This document shows, piece by piece, positions 16,401 through 25,377 of a stretch of 64,000 nt of DNA. This DNA is from Streptomyces luteogriseus (lineage in GTDB: Bacteria; Actinomycetota; Actinomycetes; Streptomycetales; Streptomycetaceae). Positions within the stretch are counted from its first letter, which is position 1; every line of letters begins with the position of its first letter. A program made the position numbers and the translations under genes. The notes under the pieces are model-generated. The model worked only from the letters and a program-made list of their open reading frames with translations, was not told the DNA's origin and made no database searches. The DNA is taken from the NCBI RefSeq assembly GCF_014205055.1, contig NZ_JACHMS010000001.1, positions 5,642,001-5,706,000 of the forward strand. The letters are read 5' to 3'.

Positions 16401-17422
16401 TCTGGGGGAAGATCGCTGACATCCTCGTGCAGCGGGGTGAGGTCGATGAGGCGTTGCGGATCCGCCGTGAGGTCGCCCTGCCGGTGTACGAGCGGATCGG
16501 TGATACCCGCTCGGTCGCGGTCATCTGGGGCCAGATCGCTGACATCTTCGAGCAGCGGGGTGAGGTCGATGAGGCGTTGCGGATCCGCCGTGAGGTCGCC
16601 CTGCCGGTGTTCGAGCGGATCGGTGATACCCGCTCGGTCGCGGTCATCTGGGGGAAGATCGCTGAAATCTTCGAGCAGCGGGGTGAGGTCGATGAGGCGT
16701 TGCGGATCCGCCGTGAGGTCGCCCTGCCGGTGTTCGAGCGGATCGGTGACATCCGCGAGGCCACGGTCATCTGGGGGAAGATCGCTGACATCTTCGAGCA
16801 GCGGGGTGAGGTCGAGGAGGCGTTGCGGATCCGCCGTGAGGTCGCCCTGCCGGTGTTCGAGCGGATCGGTGATACCCGTTCGGTCGCGGTGACCTGGGGG
16901 AAGATCGCTGAAATCTTCGAGCAGCGGGGTGAGGTCGACGAGGCGTTGCGGATCCGCAGTGAGATCGCCCTGCCGGTGTACGAGCGGATCGGTGATACCC
17001 GCTCGGTCGCGGTCACCTGGGGGAAGATCGCCTACATCTTCGAGCAGCGGGGCGAGATCGACGAGGCCCTCGAACTGCAGCTCAAGCGCTTGGAAGTCAA
17101 TGAGCAGCTCGGCGACATGGACGGCATCGCGGCAGCCAATTGGGACCTGGCGCGAATCGATCTGAGTCGCCTGGATCTCGACGTGGCCGTGCCGAGGCTG
17201 GTCACCTCGTTTCAGCTCTTTCTGAAGCTTCAACGGCCGGATGGCATCGCGGTCGTCGGGGCTGCTTTGGGGCAACTCCTGCTGGCCGCGGGCCAACACG
17301 GGCAGGCCCAACAGGTGTTTCAAGCGGGCCGAGCCGCCGCTGCCAAGATCGGTTTCGCGGACGTTGTCGACCAGCTTGATGAGCTACTGAGGGCCACTGG
17401 CGACGGAAACGAGGAAGCATGA
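13481..17422 (+). CDS. CHAT protease - STAND ATPase - TPR repeat protein (predicted conflict/cell-death switch)
   Basis: 1313 residues. Residues 1-370 are a CHAT (caspase-like) peptidase domain with catalytic His208 in VVHLSCHGLH and Cys258 in FVSACLTATG. Residues about 400-700 are a STAND/NB-ARC-like ATPase: Walker A GQGRLGKSS (431-439), Walker B LLLIIDDLE (521-528), sensor Arg in LLITSR (570). A helical winged-helix-like region follows. Residues 928-1214 are seven 41-residue TPR units, nearly identical at DNA level, then two diverged units. In STAND proteins TPRs sense a trigger, nucleotide exchange drives assembly and the effector fires; here the effector would be proteolysis. The stop overlaps the start of the downstream membrane gene (ATGA). 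The ribosome site before the ATG is weak. Confidence 0.9.
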   Translation: MVTGLVVDVNGFELVVDGERVGPRRLLQTADTELLTAVAGQYVDAVRSGSKNQALLAVGRELYRWLDGDLGQLTRLLDEASAPLVFEVRASAKPSAAAWALLRAPYELLAAPGGGFLAEGPELFAVARRLGQPSPAQALDGYRLGVAFMASAPRGQHELDFEAEEMAILNAVGETSVDLVVEDSGNPEHLGLRLSELGGMPVVHLSCHGLHNWRPGPDGPATPVLLMEDDLGEGCPTSADALVGLLTPRPRLAFVSACLTATGADVAGHVPAGAGHRGGSIAEPGVSVAHSMATGLVAAGIPAVIGWDGSVSDRAATRFAERLYRQLGRRVEVAEAVADARRHLLACSDERQRADWHLARLWLGPAGGGPLVAGNRKRQMVRPHHVTKTFLDRKHQLPVAAAEMFVGRRPEMQHTLRALRGGQKAGVLLHGQGRLGKSSLAARIADRHPNRAVAVVFGDYTPTAILDAITDAVTTNPDARTLIENRRAEVREQPERLKPLLIDLLAGPCSQELDDVRKPLLLIIDDLEQILTANPDGPHRLDPEHATVFADALSAFDPAITDSRLLITSRYTFTLGGLEDRLEPVQLQPLSPAAQRKLQRRQQDLAPAEYQARRADLAQRALEVSCGNPGLQDLIGLRLVYSSQVDQARAEAAVADMEAYLHQGDLPADNADIGEFLENLALDTLLSQAGPAHRDLLRACTLFTVPVPQPVIDVLADAVGGSASRLCGLGLLDAFPDQHRSAVAALAVNALAAGRLAPLTPDERAALATVAAEPLYAQWGGATPRPARGSDLDLQLTQLALAADNPTIIADCAAAAVAALRQGPASTAAELGRDAITLLDHHNHEVPVNLLRIVADAAVTSGDGDRADALLHRAIQQTGTSDLQSNPASHAALLYDRANRLITRGQADQAEDLLHQARQLFTDAGETREVAVTWAKIADILVQRGEVDEALRIRREVALPVFERIGDIREVAVIWGKIADILVQRGEVDEALRIRREVALPVYERIGDTRSVAVIWGQIADIFEQRGEVDEALRIRREVALPVFERIGDTRSVAVIWGKIAEIFEQRGEVDEALRIRREVALPVFERIGDIREATVIWGKIADIFEQRGEVEEALRIRREVALPVFERIGDTRSVAVTWGKIAEIFEQRGEVDEALRIRSEIALPVYERIGDTRSVAVTWGKIAYIFEQRGEIDEALELQLKRLEVNEQLGDMDGIAAANWDLARIDLSRLDLDVAVPRLVTSFQLFLKLQRPDGIAVVGAALGQLLLAAGQHGQAQQVFQAGRAAAAKIGFADVVDQLDELLRATGDGNEEA
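16262..17122 (+). repeat. Seven tandem 123-bp units encoding TPRs
   Basis: Units start at 16262, 16385, 16508, 16631, 16754, 16877 and 17000. Each encodes a 41-residue TPR with core IADIxxQRGEVDEALRIRRE and ALPVxERIGD. The first six differ at only a few bases, clustered in the variable positions (EVAVI/SVAVT, DILV/EIFE). The seventh diverges in its second half. Near-identity implies recent duplication or ongoing conversion. Confidence 0.95.
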
Positions 17423-17793
17423 TCATCGAGTTTGTCGGAGCGAACGCCGAAACTGCCGGGAAGAGCGTCGCCGCGTTGACTTCGAGCTGGGGCTACCAAC
17501 CCGAACCAGCTCCGACAGCGGAACCAGCGAACGATTCCAACACCAAGGTCGTCGATCCCATCTCGGTGACGGCCCTGGTCGTGTCCATTCCATCGGCCAT
17601 GCTCGCGGTCGCGGACATCGCTGACCGTATCCGCAAACGGCGCCGCGCCAGCGAACTCATCGAACGCGCCCAACAGCTTGGGGCTCAGCAGGTGGCGGTA
17701 CGGCTCGTTGGTGAAGACCGCTCCGTCGACCTTGCCACTCTCACCCCCGACCAACTTCTGGACCTCATCGCCGACGAGCCTCCAGCAACCTGA
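17419..17793 (+). CDS. Small membrane-segment protein coupled to the CHAT-STAND gene (EACC1-like)
   Basis: 124 residues. The ATG overlaps the previous stop (ATGA), so the two are translated together. The N-terminal strand IIEFVGANAETAG is followed by a Pro/Ala/Glu linker. A hydrophobic helix (VDPISVTALVVSIPSAMLAV, residues 46-65) then runs into a basic patch RIRKRRRASEL, and the C-terminal beta/helix piece reads VAVRLVGEDRSVDLATLTPD. The order strand, hydrophobic helix, basic patch, D-R-x-V-D-L strand resembles EACC1, the small constant component predicted in actinobacterial ternary conflict systems. The assignment is by architecture only. It may be the substrate or membrane anchor of the CHAT protease. 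Confidence 0.75.
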   Translation: MIIEFVGANAETAGKSVAALTSSWGYQPEPAPTAEPANDSNTKVVDPISVTALVVSIPSAMLAVADIADRIRKRRRASELIERAQQLGAQQVAVRLVGEDRSVDLATLTPDQLLDLIADEPPAT

Positions 17794-18240
17794 CCCCAGA
17801 GAGCACCACCGACGGCCCGGACCCGCCCTGCATCGAGTCGCAATCGCCGATGTCACCGTTTAGCGCTGGCGGCAACGACGGCACACAGAGACCCTTGATG
17901 AGAGGTCAGCGGGTCGGATCCCTAGTGTAGTGATCGAGCCAGGAGGCGCGACGGGGTGAGTGCCCAACTGCGGGACAACGCTGACGGACAGCGGCAGACA
18001 TGCGTGGACGCCTGCGGACCATCGGAGATGGTCAGAGACACAGCGAGCCAAGGTCAGACGGTCACCCATTTGCTTCGGGACGAGGAGGTCGCCGTGCCAC
18101 AGCGGGGCAATGAGCAGGGGTCAGCAGCGGTCATCAGAGGTGGCTGGCGGATACATCCGTGGCTGCTAGCTCGGCCAACGAAGCCGCAGGTCACCTGCCG
18201 TACGTCCCAGCCTCTCTCCTGAAATGGTTGTCCAGCCCGC
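17794..18240. other. Intergenic region, no supported gene
   Basis: About 450 bp downstream of the conflict pair. A plus-strand GTG ORF (17956-18222) has no recognisable family and poor codon bias. Nothing else stands out. Confidence 0.4.
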
Positions 18241-18612
18241 TCACCGAGTCCACACGCGCTGGAAGTCTTCGGCCGGGATGGCCTCCAGCGGATCCTGTTC
18301 AGGATCGATCGCTTGGTCTGTCAGGCCGCCGTGCTCGTCCTCCAAATGCTCCCAGCTGTACCGGTGTAGTAGGCCGGCGGAGGTCAGCTCGGCCTGCTTG
18401 ATGACGATCAAGTCGCCACGGTCGGGTACGGCCTCGATGTACCAGAGGCCACCCTCCTCGTCAGCGTGGCGGAGGTGGTGCCGCAGAGTGGCGCCCTCGT
18501 CGAGCGCTCGGTAGTAAGCCGCGATCTCTGTGATGCGTTCCTGGTGAACCACGAGTCCATCGTGCCAGTGAGCGCACAACGCTCGCGCCGTTCTGACATC
18601 CACACGTGACAT
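18241..18612 (-). CDS. Hypothetical protein
   Basis: 123 residues from ATG 18612 (a TTG directly precedes it). Balanced composition with many charged residues and clear strand/helix alternation (GGLWYIEAVPDRGDLIVIKQ; AIDPEQDPLEAIPAEDFQRV) makes it a credible gene. No catalytic or binding motif is evident, and there is no signal peptide or membrane segment. It stands alone between the conflict pair and transposase debris. Function unknown. Confidence 0.65.
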   Translation of the reverse strand: MSRVDVRTARALCAHWHDGLVVHQERITEIAAYYRALDEGATLRHHLRHADEEGGLWYIEAVPDRGDLIVIKQAELTSAGLLHRYSWEHLEDEHGGLTDQAIDPEQDPLEAIPAEDFQRVWTR

Positions 18613-18739
18613 CAACGACGCCGGACGCCAGCACTCCTAGGCAGCCGGACATGGCCATCGTGCCCGAGCAACTCCCCGGCAGTACCGAGGAGTGAGCTTC
18701 TTCGAGCGGGCAACCGATCAGGTGACGGTCCGCGAAGCG

Positions 18740-18812
18740 CAACGAGCGAGGCCCCCGCGCTGTTGATCGACATGTCTGACGTCTCAACCGCGCTGCTCGG
18801 GGGCCTCGTTGG
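18740..18812. repeat. Inverted repeat at the left end of the transposase remnant
   Basis: GCGAGGCCCCCGCGCTGTT and the facing copy CGCTGCTCGGGGGCCTCG form imperfect inverted arms about 25 bp apart immediately upstream of the IS5-like coding remnant. It may be part of the IS end or a transcription-blocking hairpin. Confidence 0.4.
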
Positions 18813-19553
18813 TCATCCATCCTGTCGCACTCGACCTGCCCCAGGCACTCGTGGAGTGGGTCACCATGCTCGTCACCCGTGAGGGGCGACCGGCGCTGCA
18901 AGCTCCGCCCGTCTCAACGCGCGATGGTGGCGCTGGTGTACCTGCGCGAACACACCACCCTGGCGAAGATCGCTGCCGGGTTCGGGATCAGCGAGTCCAC
19001 CGCCCACGCCTGCACCAGTACGGTCATCCACCTGCTCGCCGAACACGCGCCAGGTCTGCTGAAGGTCCTACGCGAGGCTGATGCGGACTTCGTCCTACTG
19101 GAAGGCGCCTCGCCGAGTGCGGCCGGGTTGGCGACGGCCGGGCCGACTACTCCCACAAGCACCGTCGGCGCGGGGTGAACGTGCAGGTGGTCACCGATCC
19201 GGACGGCCGGCTGCTGTGGCTCTCACCCGCGCTGCCGGGCCGGACTCACGACCTGACCGCGGCCCGCACCCACCGGATCATCCGCATCTGCGAGCGCCAG
19301 GGCGTCCCCGTCCTGGCCGACCTCGCCTGCCAGGGCGGTGGCCCCTGGGTGACCACGGGCATCAAACGCAGGCCTGCAAGAACTCACCCTTCACCTAGAA
19401 GACCCTCAACCGGGCCCTGGCCGCGGCACGGGCACCGGTCGAACGCGGCGTCGCACGCCTGAAGTCCTGGCGGACCTTCCACAGATCCCGGTGCATCCCG
19501 AACCGCATGACGTCAATCGCCAATGCCGTCCTCGCCCTGGAGCGGCAACGCTG
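18809..19553 (+). pseudogene. IS5-family-like DDE transposase, multiply frameshifted
   Basis: Pieces of one transposase are spread over three frames: IHPVALDLPQALVEWVTMLV; then AMVALVYLREHTTLAKIAAG and the HTH ISESTAHAC; then DYSHKHRRRGVNVQVVTDPD and the catalytic-region LPGRTHDLTAARTH; then APVERGVARLKSWRTF to a stop at 19553. There are frameshifts near 18880 and 19100 and again near 19370, plus an in-frame TAG at about 19398. The first catalytic Asp region reads LLEGA instead of LLDG. This is the DDE_Tnp_4 type common in Streptomyces. Inactive. Confidence 0.85.
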
Positions 19554-19988
19554 AAGAAGCTCAGTGATCGAACTCCTGATGCGGTGCTCACAGGCCAGCG
19601 CCATCCCTGGCCTTCCGCGGGCCCTGGAGGGCGCTCGCGATGACCAACGCCAACAGCTTGCGACAGTTCAGCACCGTCAGGGACGTTGATCGATTCGGAG
19701 GCCGCCGGTAACGGCCGCCGATGATCGATTGTGGCGGTTTGGTAGCTCGTGGGCCGGTCACCAGCATCGCACCCTCGCGTCTTCAATCGAGAGGATCGTC
19801 GCCCGCATTCCTGGCTGATCTTGATCGATAACGCTTCAGTTGCCGACCTACGCCTCAGACTTCTCCCTTGACGCACGGGATGAAGGCCGCGCGAGGAAAG
19901 GGAGACGGCTACCGAACACCTGAGCACCGCCACGCCAGTACTAGTACTCCAGCCGTAGATCGCTGGTGAGCCGTCAGACCGACCGCGC
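19554..19988. other. Intergenic region, no supported gene
   Basis: 435 bp between transposase debris and the merR-like gene. Several short minus-strand frames exist (one reads KLLALVIASALQGPRKARDG) but none has a start, length or family to support a gene. Probably decayed mobile DNA. Confidence 0.4.
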
Positions 19989-20366
19989 CTACGGGTGCGT
20001 GTCCGTGATCGCGATGACCTCGTCGAGGCGGTCCAGGGCGGCCTGCAGGTCGTCAATCTTGGCCTGGATGCGCTCGCGCTCGGCTCGCAGCATGGCTCGT
20101 TGCTCGGCGTCGGTGTGCCCGGAGTCCCAGCACGGAAGGAGTTCCGCGATCGTTCGGCTGGTCAGGCCGGCGGTGAACATCTGCTGGAAGAAGCGCACCA
20201 GGGTGATGGCGTCCTGCCGGTAGAGGCGCTGACCGGATGGGCTGCGCTCAGCGATGAGCAGTCCCTGCTGCTCGTAGTAGCGCACGGCGCGTACCGAGAC
20301 GCCGGCGCCCCGCGCCACCTCGCCGATGCGGATCAGCCGCTCGGCCGCGGCCTGCGTGACGGTCAT
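19989..20366 (-). CDS. MerR-family transcriptional regulator
   Basis: 125 residues from MTVTQAAAERLIRIGE. The N-terminal winged helix IRIGEVARGAGVSVRAVRYY with EQQGLL and the RLYRQDAI wing is diagnostic of MerR. A coiled-coil dimer helix follows (RAERERIQAKIDDLQAALDR). The C-terminal effector segment is short and lacks the paired Cys of metal sensors, fitting the drug/stress-responsive subgroup. It is transcribed divergently from an SDR oxidoreductase and presumably controls it through the palindrome between them. Confidence 0.92.
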   Translation of the reverse strand: MTVTQAAAERLIRIGEVARGAGVSVRAVRYYEQQGLLIAERSPSGQRLYRQDAITLVRFFQQMFTAGLTSRTIAELLPCWDSGHTDAEQRAMLRAERERIQAKIDDLQAALDRLDEVIAITDTHP

Positions 20367-20402
20367 GGTGATTCCTCTCACCCCGGTCCTGACGACCAGC
20401 AC

Positions 20403-20434
20403 TTGCCCCTGACGTCAACGTCAGGTTTTAGCGT
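20403..20434. promoter_or_regulatory. MerR-type promoter and operator for the SDR gene
   Basis: TTGCCC (-35, 20403-20408) and TTAGCG (-10, from 20428) are 19 bp apart, the over-long spacing on which MerR regulators act. The spacer contains the 18-bp dyad CCTGACGTCAACGTCAGG (20408-20425). The TSS would fall just ahead of the SDR ATG, so the message may be leaderless or have a very short leader. Confidence 0.75.
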
Positions 20435-20441
20435 ACCGGTC

Positions 20442-21170
20442 ATGGATATCAACAACTCAGTTGCCCTTGTCACCGGAGCCAACCGTGGCCTGGGCCGCGC
20501 CTTTGCCCAGCGCCTGCTCGAACGGGGCGCCCGCAAGGTCTACGCGACGGCCCGCCGACCGGAGACCGTGGACCTGCCCGGGGTCGAGGTGCTGCCCCTG
20601 GACATCGCCGATCCCGCATCCGTGAGGGCCGCTGCCGAGGCCGCCCCGGACGTCTCGCTGCTCATCAACAACGCGGGAATCAGTACGGGGACCGACTTGG
20701 TGACCGGTTCGCTGGACGCGGTGCGGCACGAGCTGGAGACCAACATGTTCGGCCACCTGGGAATGATTCGGGAGTTCGCGCCGGCGCTCGCCAGGAACGG
20801 CGGGGGCGCGATCGTCAACGTCCTCTCCGCCATGTCGTGGTTCGGGGGCAAGGGCGCCAATGCCTACCACCTGACCAAGGCCGCCGCCTGGGCCATGACC
20901 AACGGCGTCCGCCTGGAGCTCGCCGAGCAGGGCACGCTTGTGACGGCGGTGCACCTCGGCCTGGCCGACACCGACATGGCGGCGGGCTGGCCCGTGGACA
21001 AGATCGCTCCGTCGGACCTGGCCGACGCGGCGCTCGACGGTGTTGAGGCGGGCTCCGCCGAGGTCCTCGCCGACCAGTGGAGTCGGGACGTCAAGTCCCG
21101 TCTGCCGCTGACGCCGGAAGAGTTCAACGCCGCGATGGACCGCGCCCTGGCGGCGCTGACGGCGACCTGA
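20442..21170 (+). CDS. Short-chain dehydrogenase/reductase
   Basis: 242 residues. The Rossmann motif TGANRGLGRAFA, the adenine-pocket LDIADPASV, and NNAGIS are present. The catalytic Ser lies in NVLSAMSWFGG and the YxxxK motif in AYHLTKAAA. It is a classical cytosolic NAD(P)-dependent SDR with unknown substrate. It is the target gene of the divergent MerR regulator; such pairs usually detoxify carbonyl compounds, which is inference. Confidence 0.92.
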   Translation: MDINNSVALVTGANRGLGRAFAQRLLERGARKVYATARRPETVDLPGVEVLPLDIADPASVRAAAEAAPDVSLLINNAGISTGTDLVTGSLDAVRHELETNMFGHLGMIREFAPALARNGGGAIVNVLSAMSWFGGKGANAYHLTKAAAWAMTNGVRLELAEQGTLVTAVHLGLADTDMAAGWPVDKIAPSDLADAALDGVEAGSAEVLADQWSRDVKSRLPLTPEEFNAAMDRALAALTAT

Positions 21171-21249
21171 GAGGCCCTCGGGCCAGGCTGGCTTCGGCCG
21201 GTTGCTTCTGAGGTCGGTCAATTGATACTCCGTCCGCAGTTATGGATCT

Positions 21250-21550
21250 TCATGTTGTGGCCTCGCGTCGGCGGTATTGGCAGTCGCGGGCGCGCGCCTG
21301 GTGTCGGCGACGCCATAGAGACCAGCGCAGGCGATGGTCGCGTTGGCCGTTCGGGGATGCGGCGGGCATGGCGAGTAGTCGCTGTATTTCGTTGCAGGTG
21401 AGGGCGATGAGTCCGGTGGGGGCTGGGTGTTCGCGGTGCTCGTCGGCGCGGACCAGGGCGAGCAGTGGTACTGGCCGCGGGCTGAAGCAGCGGTAGTAGG
21501 CCACCTCGCCGGTGGTGCGGTTGCGGCGGATCAGCAGCTGGCTCCATCAG
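21250..21550 (-). pseudogene. IS701-family-like transposase, C-terminal remnant with internal deletion
   Basis: The minus frame reads LLIRRNRTTGEVAYYRCFSP, VPLLALV, then jumps to PTGLIALTCNEIQRLL and ends RWSLWRRRHQARARDCQYRR. Both ends match the C-terminal region of Streptomyces IS701-type transposases. The segment that should lie between LALV and the GLIALTCNE part (the ETFQ..GLDEHQ catalytic region) is absent. No N-terminus is present. Mobile-element scrap abutting the truncated GntR gene. Confidence 0.75.
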
Positions 21551-21638
21551 CCCCTCGAACTCCTCGTCTCAACGGGCAGGGCCTACGCTGTGACCTGCCG
21601 CCACCGTCTGATCTGCACAGATCGGCCAGGAGTGCGGC

Positions 21639-22274
21639 GTGGGCGAGAACGTGGTCCGCCGGGCGCAGGAGCTGCTGATCTCCCAGGGCGTGCTGGAGGG
21701 CCGCGCCGGATCGGGGACCTACGTCGCCGAGCCCCGGCAGCGGGTGCGGGTCGTCCGGTCGTCTGCGCGCGAGCAGCCCGAGAAGTCGCCCTTCCGTGCG
21801 GACATGAAGGCCCTGGGCAAGCAGGGTGACTGGGAGAGCAGGACCGATGCCAAGGTGCCGGCCCCGGCCGACATCGCGACCCGGCTGGGCATCGCCGAGG
21901 GCGACCTGTGCGTCAGGACGTCATACGAGTTCCTGGCCGACGGCAGGCCGGTGCAGCTGTCGACGAGTGGGGAGCCGTATGACCTCACCGCAGGCACGCT
22001 CGTCGTTCTCCCCGAGGGAGGCCCGCACGCCGGGGCCGGTGTCGTGAACCGCATGGCCGCGATCGGCGTCACCGTCAGCCACGCCGTGGAACAGCCGGAA
22101 CCGCGACAGGCGACCGCCGAGGAGGCATCACTTCTGGGCATCCAGAAGGCTGCACTCGTCACGTACATCCGGCGGACGTACTACAGCGACCAGGGGCGGC
22201 GCGGCGAGACGGCGGACATCGTCGTGCCCGCCGCTCACTGCGAGATCGTCTACGAGATCCCGATCAACCGGTAG
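21639..22274 (+). pseudogene. GntR-family (UTRA) regulator lacking the N-terminus
   Basis: The frame opens inside the winged helix (QIGQECGVGENVVRRAQELL, wing GRAGSGTYV) and continues through a complete UTRA domain (PADIATRLGIAEGDLCVRTS to the C-terminal AAHCEIVYEIPINR). An in-frame TGA 27 bp upstream of the GTG at 21639 blocks extension, and the first 25-30 residues of the HTH are missing next to the IS701 scrap. The ligand domain is intact, so a DNA-binding-defective protein could be made from the GTG, but normal repression is unlikely. Confidence 0.75.
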
Positions 22275-22609
22275 GCACAGGCTTTCGCGTGGGCGGGCTG
22301 TGCCGGTGCTTCGGTGCGTCCACGTCATGCAAGCGGTGAGGGCGGTCAACCCTGCCCTTCACGCCGTGACGGTGGCCCAACCCCGCACCATGCTGCCATC
22401 GAGTGATCACCCCTGGGCCGTCTCTGGGCCGTGCGAGAGTGCCCGACGCCGACCAATGGCGACCGACAGTGACAGTCGAATCTCAGCCGCCCACCACGAA
22501 GCACCAGGTCAGAGCCCCCCGGTGATACGCGTTTCCACCCAGGGCTGGCGGTACGGCAAGATGGGGTGTATCTGCCCACTGCCAGTTTCAAGCTGCCGGA
22601 CGGTTTCTC
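22275..22609. other. Intergenic region upstream of ettA
   Basis: 335 bp, the right border of the accessory zone. It must hold the ettA promoter. No -35/-10 pair can be fixed and no gene is supported. Confidence 0.4.
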
Positions 22610-24274
<1,665 letters not shown>

Positions 24275-24280
24275 TCGATC

Positions 24281-24694
24281 TTGCGGCACATCTACCGCTG
24301 CCCGCTGCGCTGGGCGGACATGGACGCGTACGGCCACGTCAACAACGTGGTGTTCCTCCGCTACCTGGAGGAAGCCCGTATCGACTTCCTGTTCCGCCCG
24401 GAGAAGGACTTCAAGCAGGGGTCCGTGGTGGCACGCCATGAGATCGACTACAAGCGGCAGCTCGTCCACCGGCACCACCCGGTGGACATCGAGCTGTGGG
24501 TCACGGAGATAAGGGCCGCGTCCTTCACCCTCACCTACGAGGTGAAGGACGGCGACCAGGTCTATGTACGGGCCTCCACGGTGATCGTGCCGTTCGACTT
24601 CGAGGCGCAGCGCCCGCGCCGGATCACCGCGGAGGAGCGGGAGTTCCTCCGCGAGTACATGGATGACGCCGAGGAGAAGGCCGTCGCGGCATGA
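24281..24694 (+). CDS. Acyl-CoA thioesterase (hotdog fold, 4-HBT type)
   Basis: 137 residues from TTG, 6 bp after ettA. The motif RWADMDAYGHVNNVVFLRYL contains the catalytic Asp and the GHVNN turn of 4-hydroxybenzoyl-CoA thioesterase-like enzymes, followed by the strand VARHEIDYKRQL. It hydrolyses an acyl-CoA thioester; the natural substrate is unknown. Its stop overlaps the next gene's ATG (ATGA), so the three genes from ettA form one operon. Confidence 0.92.
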   Translation: MRHIYRCPLRWADMDAYGHVNNVVFLRYLEEARIDFLFRPEKDFKQGSVVARHEIDYKRQLVHRHHPVDIELWVTEIRAASFTLTYEVKDGDQVYVRASTVIVPFDFEAQRPRRITAEEREFLREYMDDAEEKAVAA

Positions 24695-25359
24695 CGGTGC
24701 TCCACCTCGCCGACGAGGGGGAGGCGGCGGATCTCGCGGCCTTCCTCTCCCGGCTGCTCCACTACGACCGCGGTGCCGCGGTGCGACTGCAGGCGGCGGG
24801 TACCGCACTCGCCGTCTTCGGGCGTCCGCCGTCCTTCGAGGTGCTCGCGGTGCGGGCGGTGCGGCTGGCCAAGCCGTACGAGAAGGGTCTCGAAGTCACG
24901 CTGGACGTGACCGTGTCCGCCGGTGAGTTCCTGGAGACGGTGGACGAGAAGGACGGCACGGCGCTCGTGCCGGGTGCGGTGACCGGGCCGCCGTGGGCGG
25001 GTGTACTGCCGCCCCGCGGGGGCTGGCGGTCCGAACCGGGGCTTCCCACGCCGGACGCCCTGCGGTCCTTGGTCGCGGCCGTCGTCGCCGAGTTCCGGTC
25101 CCGTACGCAGGAGTTGCCCGCCGAGCGGCGAACCCGGACCGAGCTGGACCGGATCGGCGCGGACATCTGGTCCCGTACGGTCGGGGACACCCGGCTGCCC
25201 GTCCGGGCCGTGCACGCGGCGCAGTCCCTGGGCTTCCTGCGGCCCGGGGTGCCGCCGGGGCTGCTCTCGTCGGGCGCGTGGCTGAGGCTGCGCACGCCGT
25301 ACGGGTCCATCGCCGTACGACGTGCCGGGCTCGGGGCACTGGACGTCAGCGTGCGCTGA
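24691..25359 (+). CDS. Conserved hypothetical protein
   Basis: 222 residues, ATG overlapping the thioesterase stop. No signal peptide or membrane segment. The N-terminal third is a compact alpha/beta region (HLADEGEAADLAAFLSRLLH; VRLQAAGTALAVFGRPPSFE), and the C-terminus ends in strand-rich SGAWLRLRTPYGSIAVRR. No active-site motif is evident. Operon position with EttA and a thioesterase recurs in actinomycetes as I recall it, but gives no function. Confidence 0.8.
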   Translation: MTVLHLADEGEAADLAAFLSRLLHYDRGAAVRLQAAGTALAVFGRPPSFEVLAVRAVRLAKPYEKGLEVTLDVTVSAGEFLETVDEKDGTALVPGAVTGPPWAGVLPPRGGWRSEPGLPTPDALRSLVAAVVAEFRSRTQELPAERRTRTELDRIGADIWSRTVGDTRLPVRAVHAAQSLGFLRPGVPPGLLSSGAWLRLRTPYGSIAVRRAGLGALDVSVR

Positions 25360-25377
25360 CCGGGCCCTCGGCGCCCG

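Noticed and set aside
16262..17122. Possible CRISPR-like or minisatellite array
   Set aside because: Units are contiguous without spacers and stay in frame as TPRs, so this is a coding repeat.
16031..17323. Minus-strand repetitive ORF with LTPLLEDVSDLPPDDRD-type units
   Set aside because: It is the mirror image of the 123-bp TPR repeat on the coding strand; the plus strand carries the CHAT and ATPase motifs.
17956..18222. GTG-started 88-codon ORF downstream of the conflict pair
   Set aside because: Considered as a third component of the system, but codon bias is poor, there is no ribosome site and no domain.
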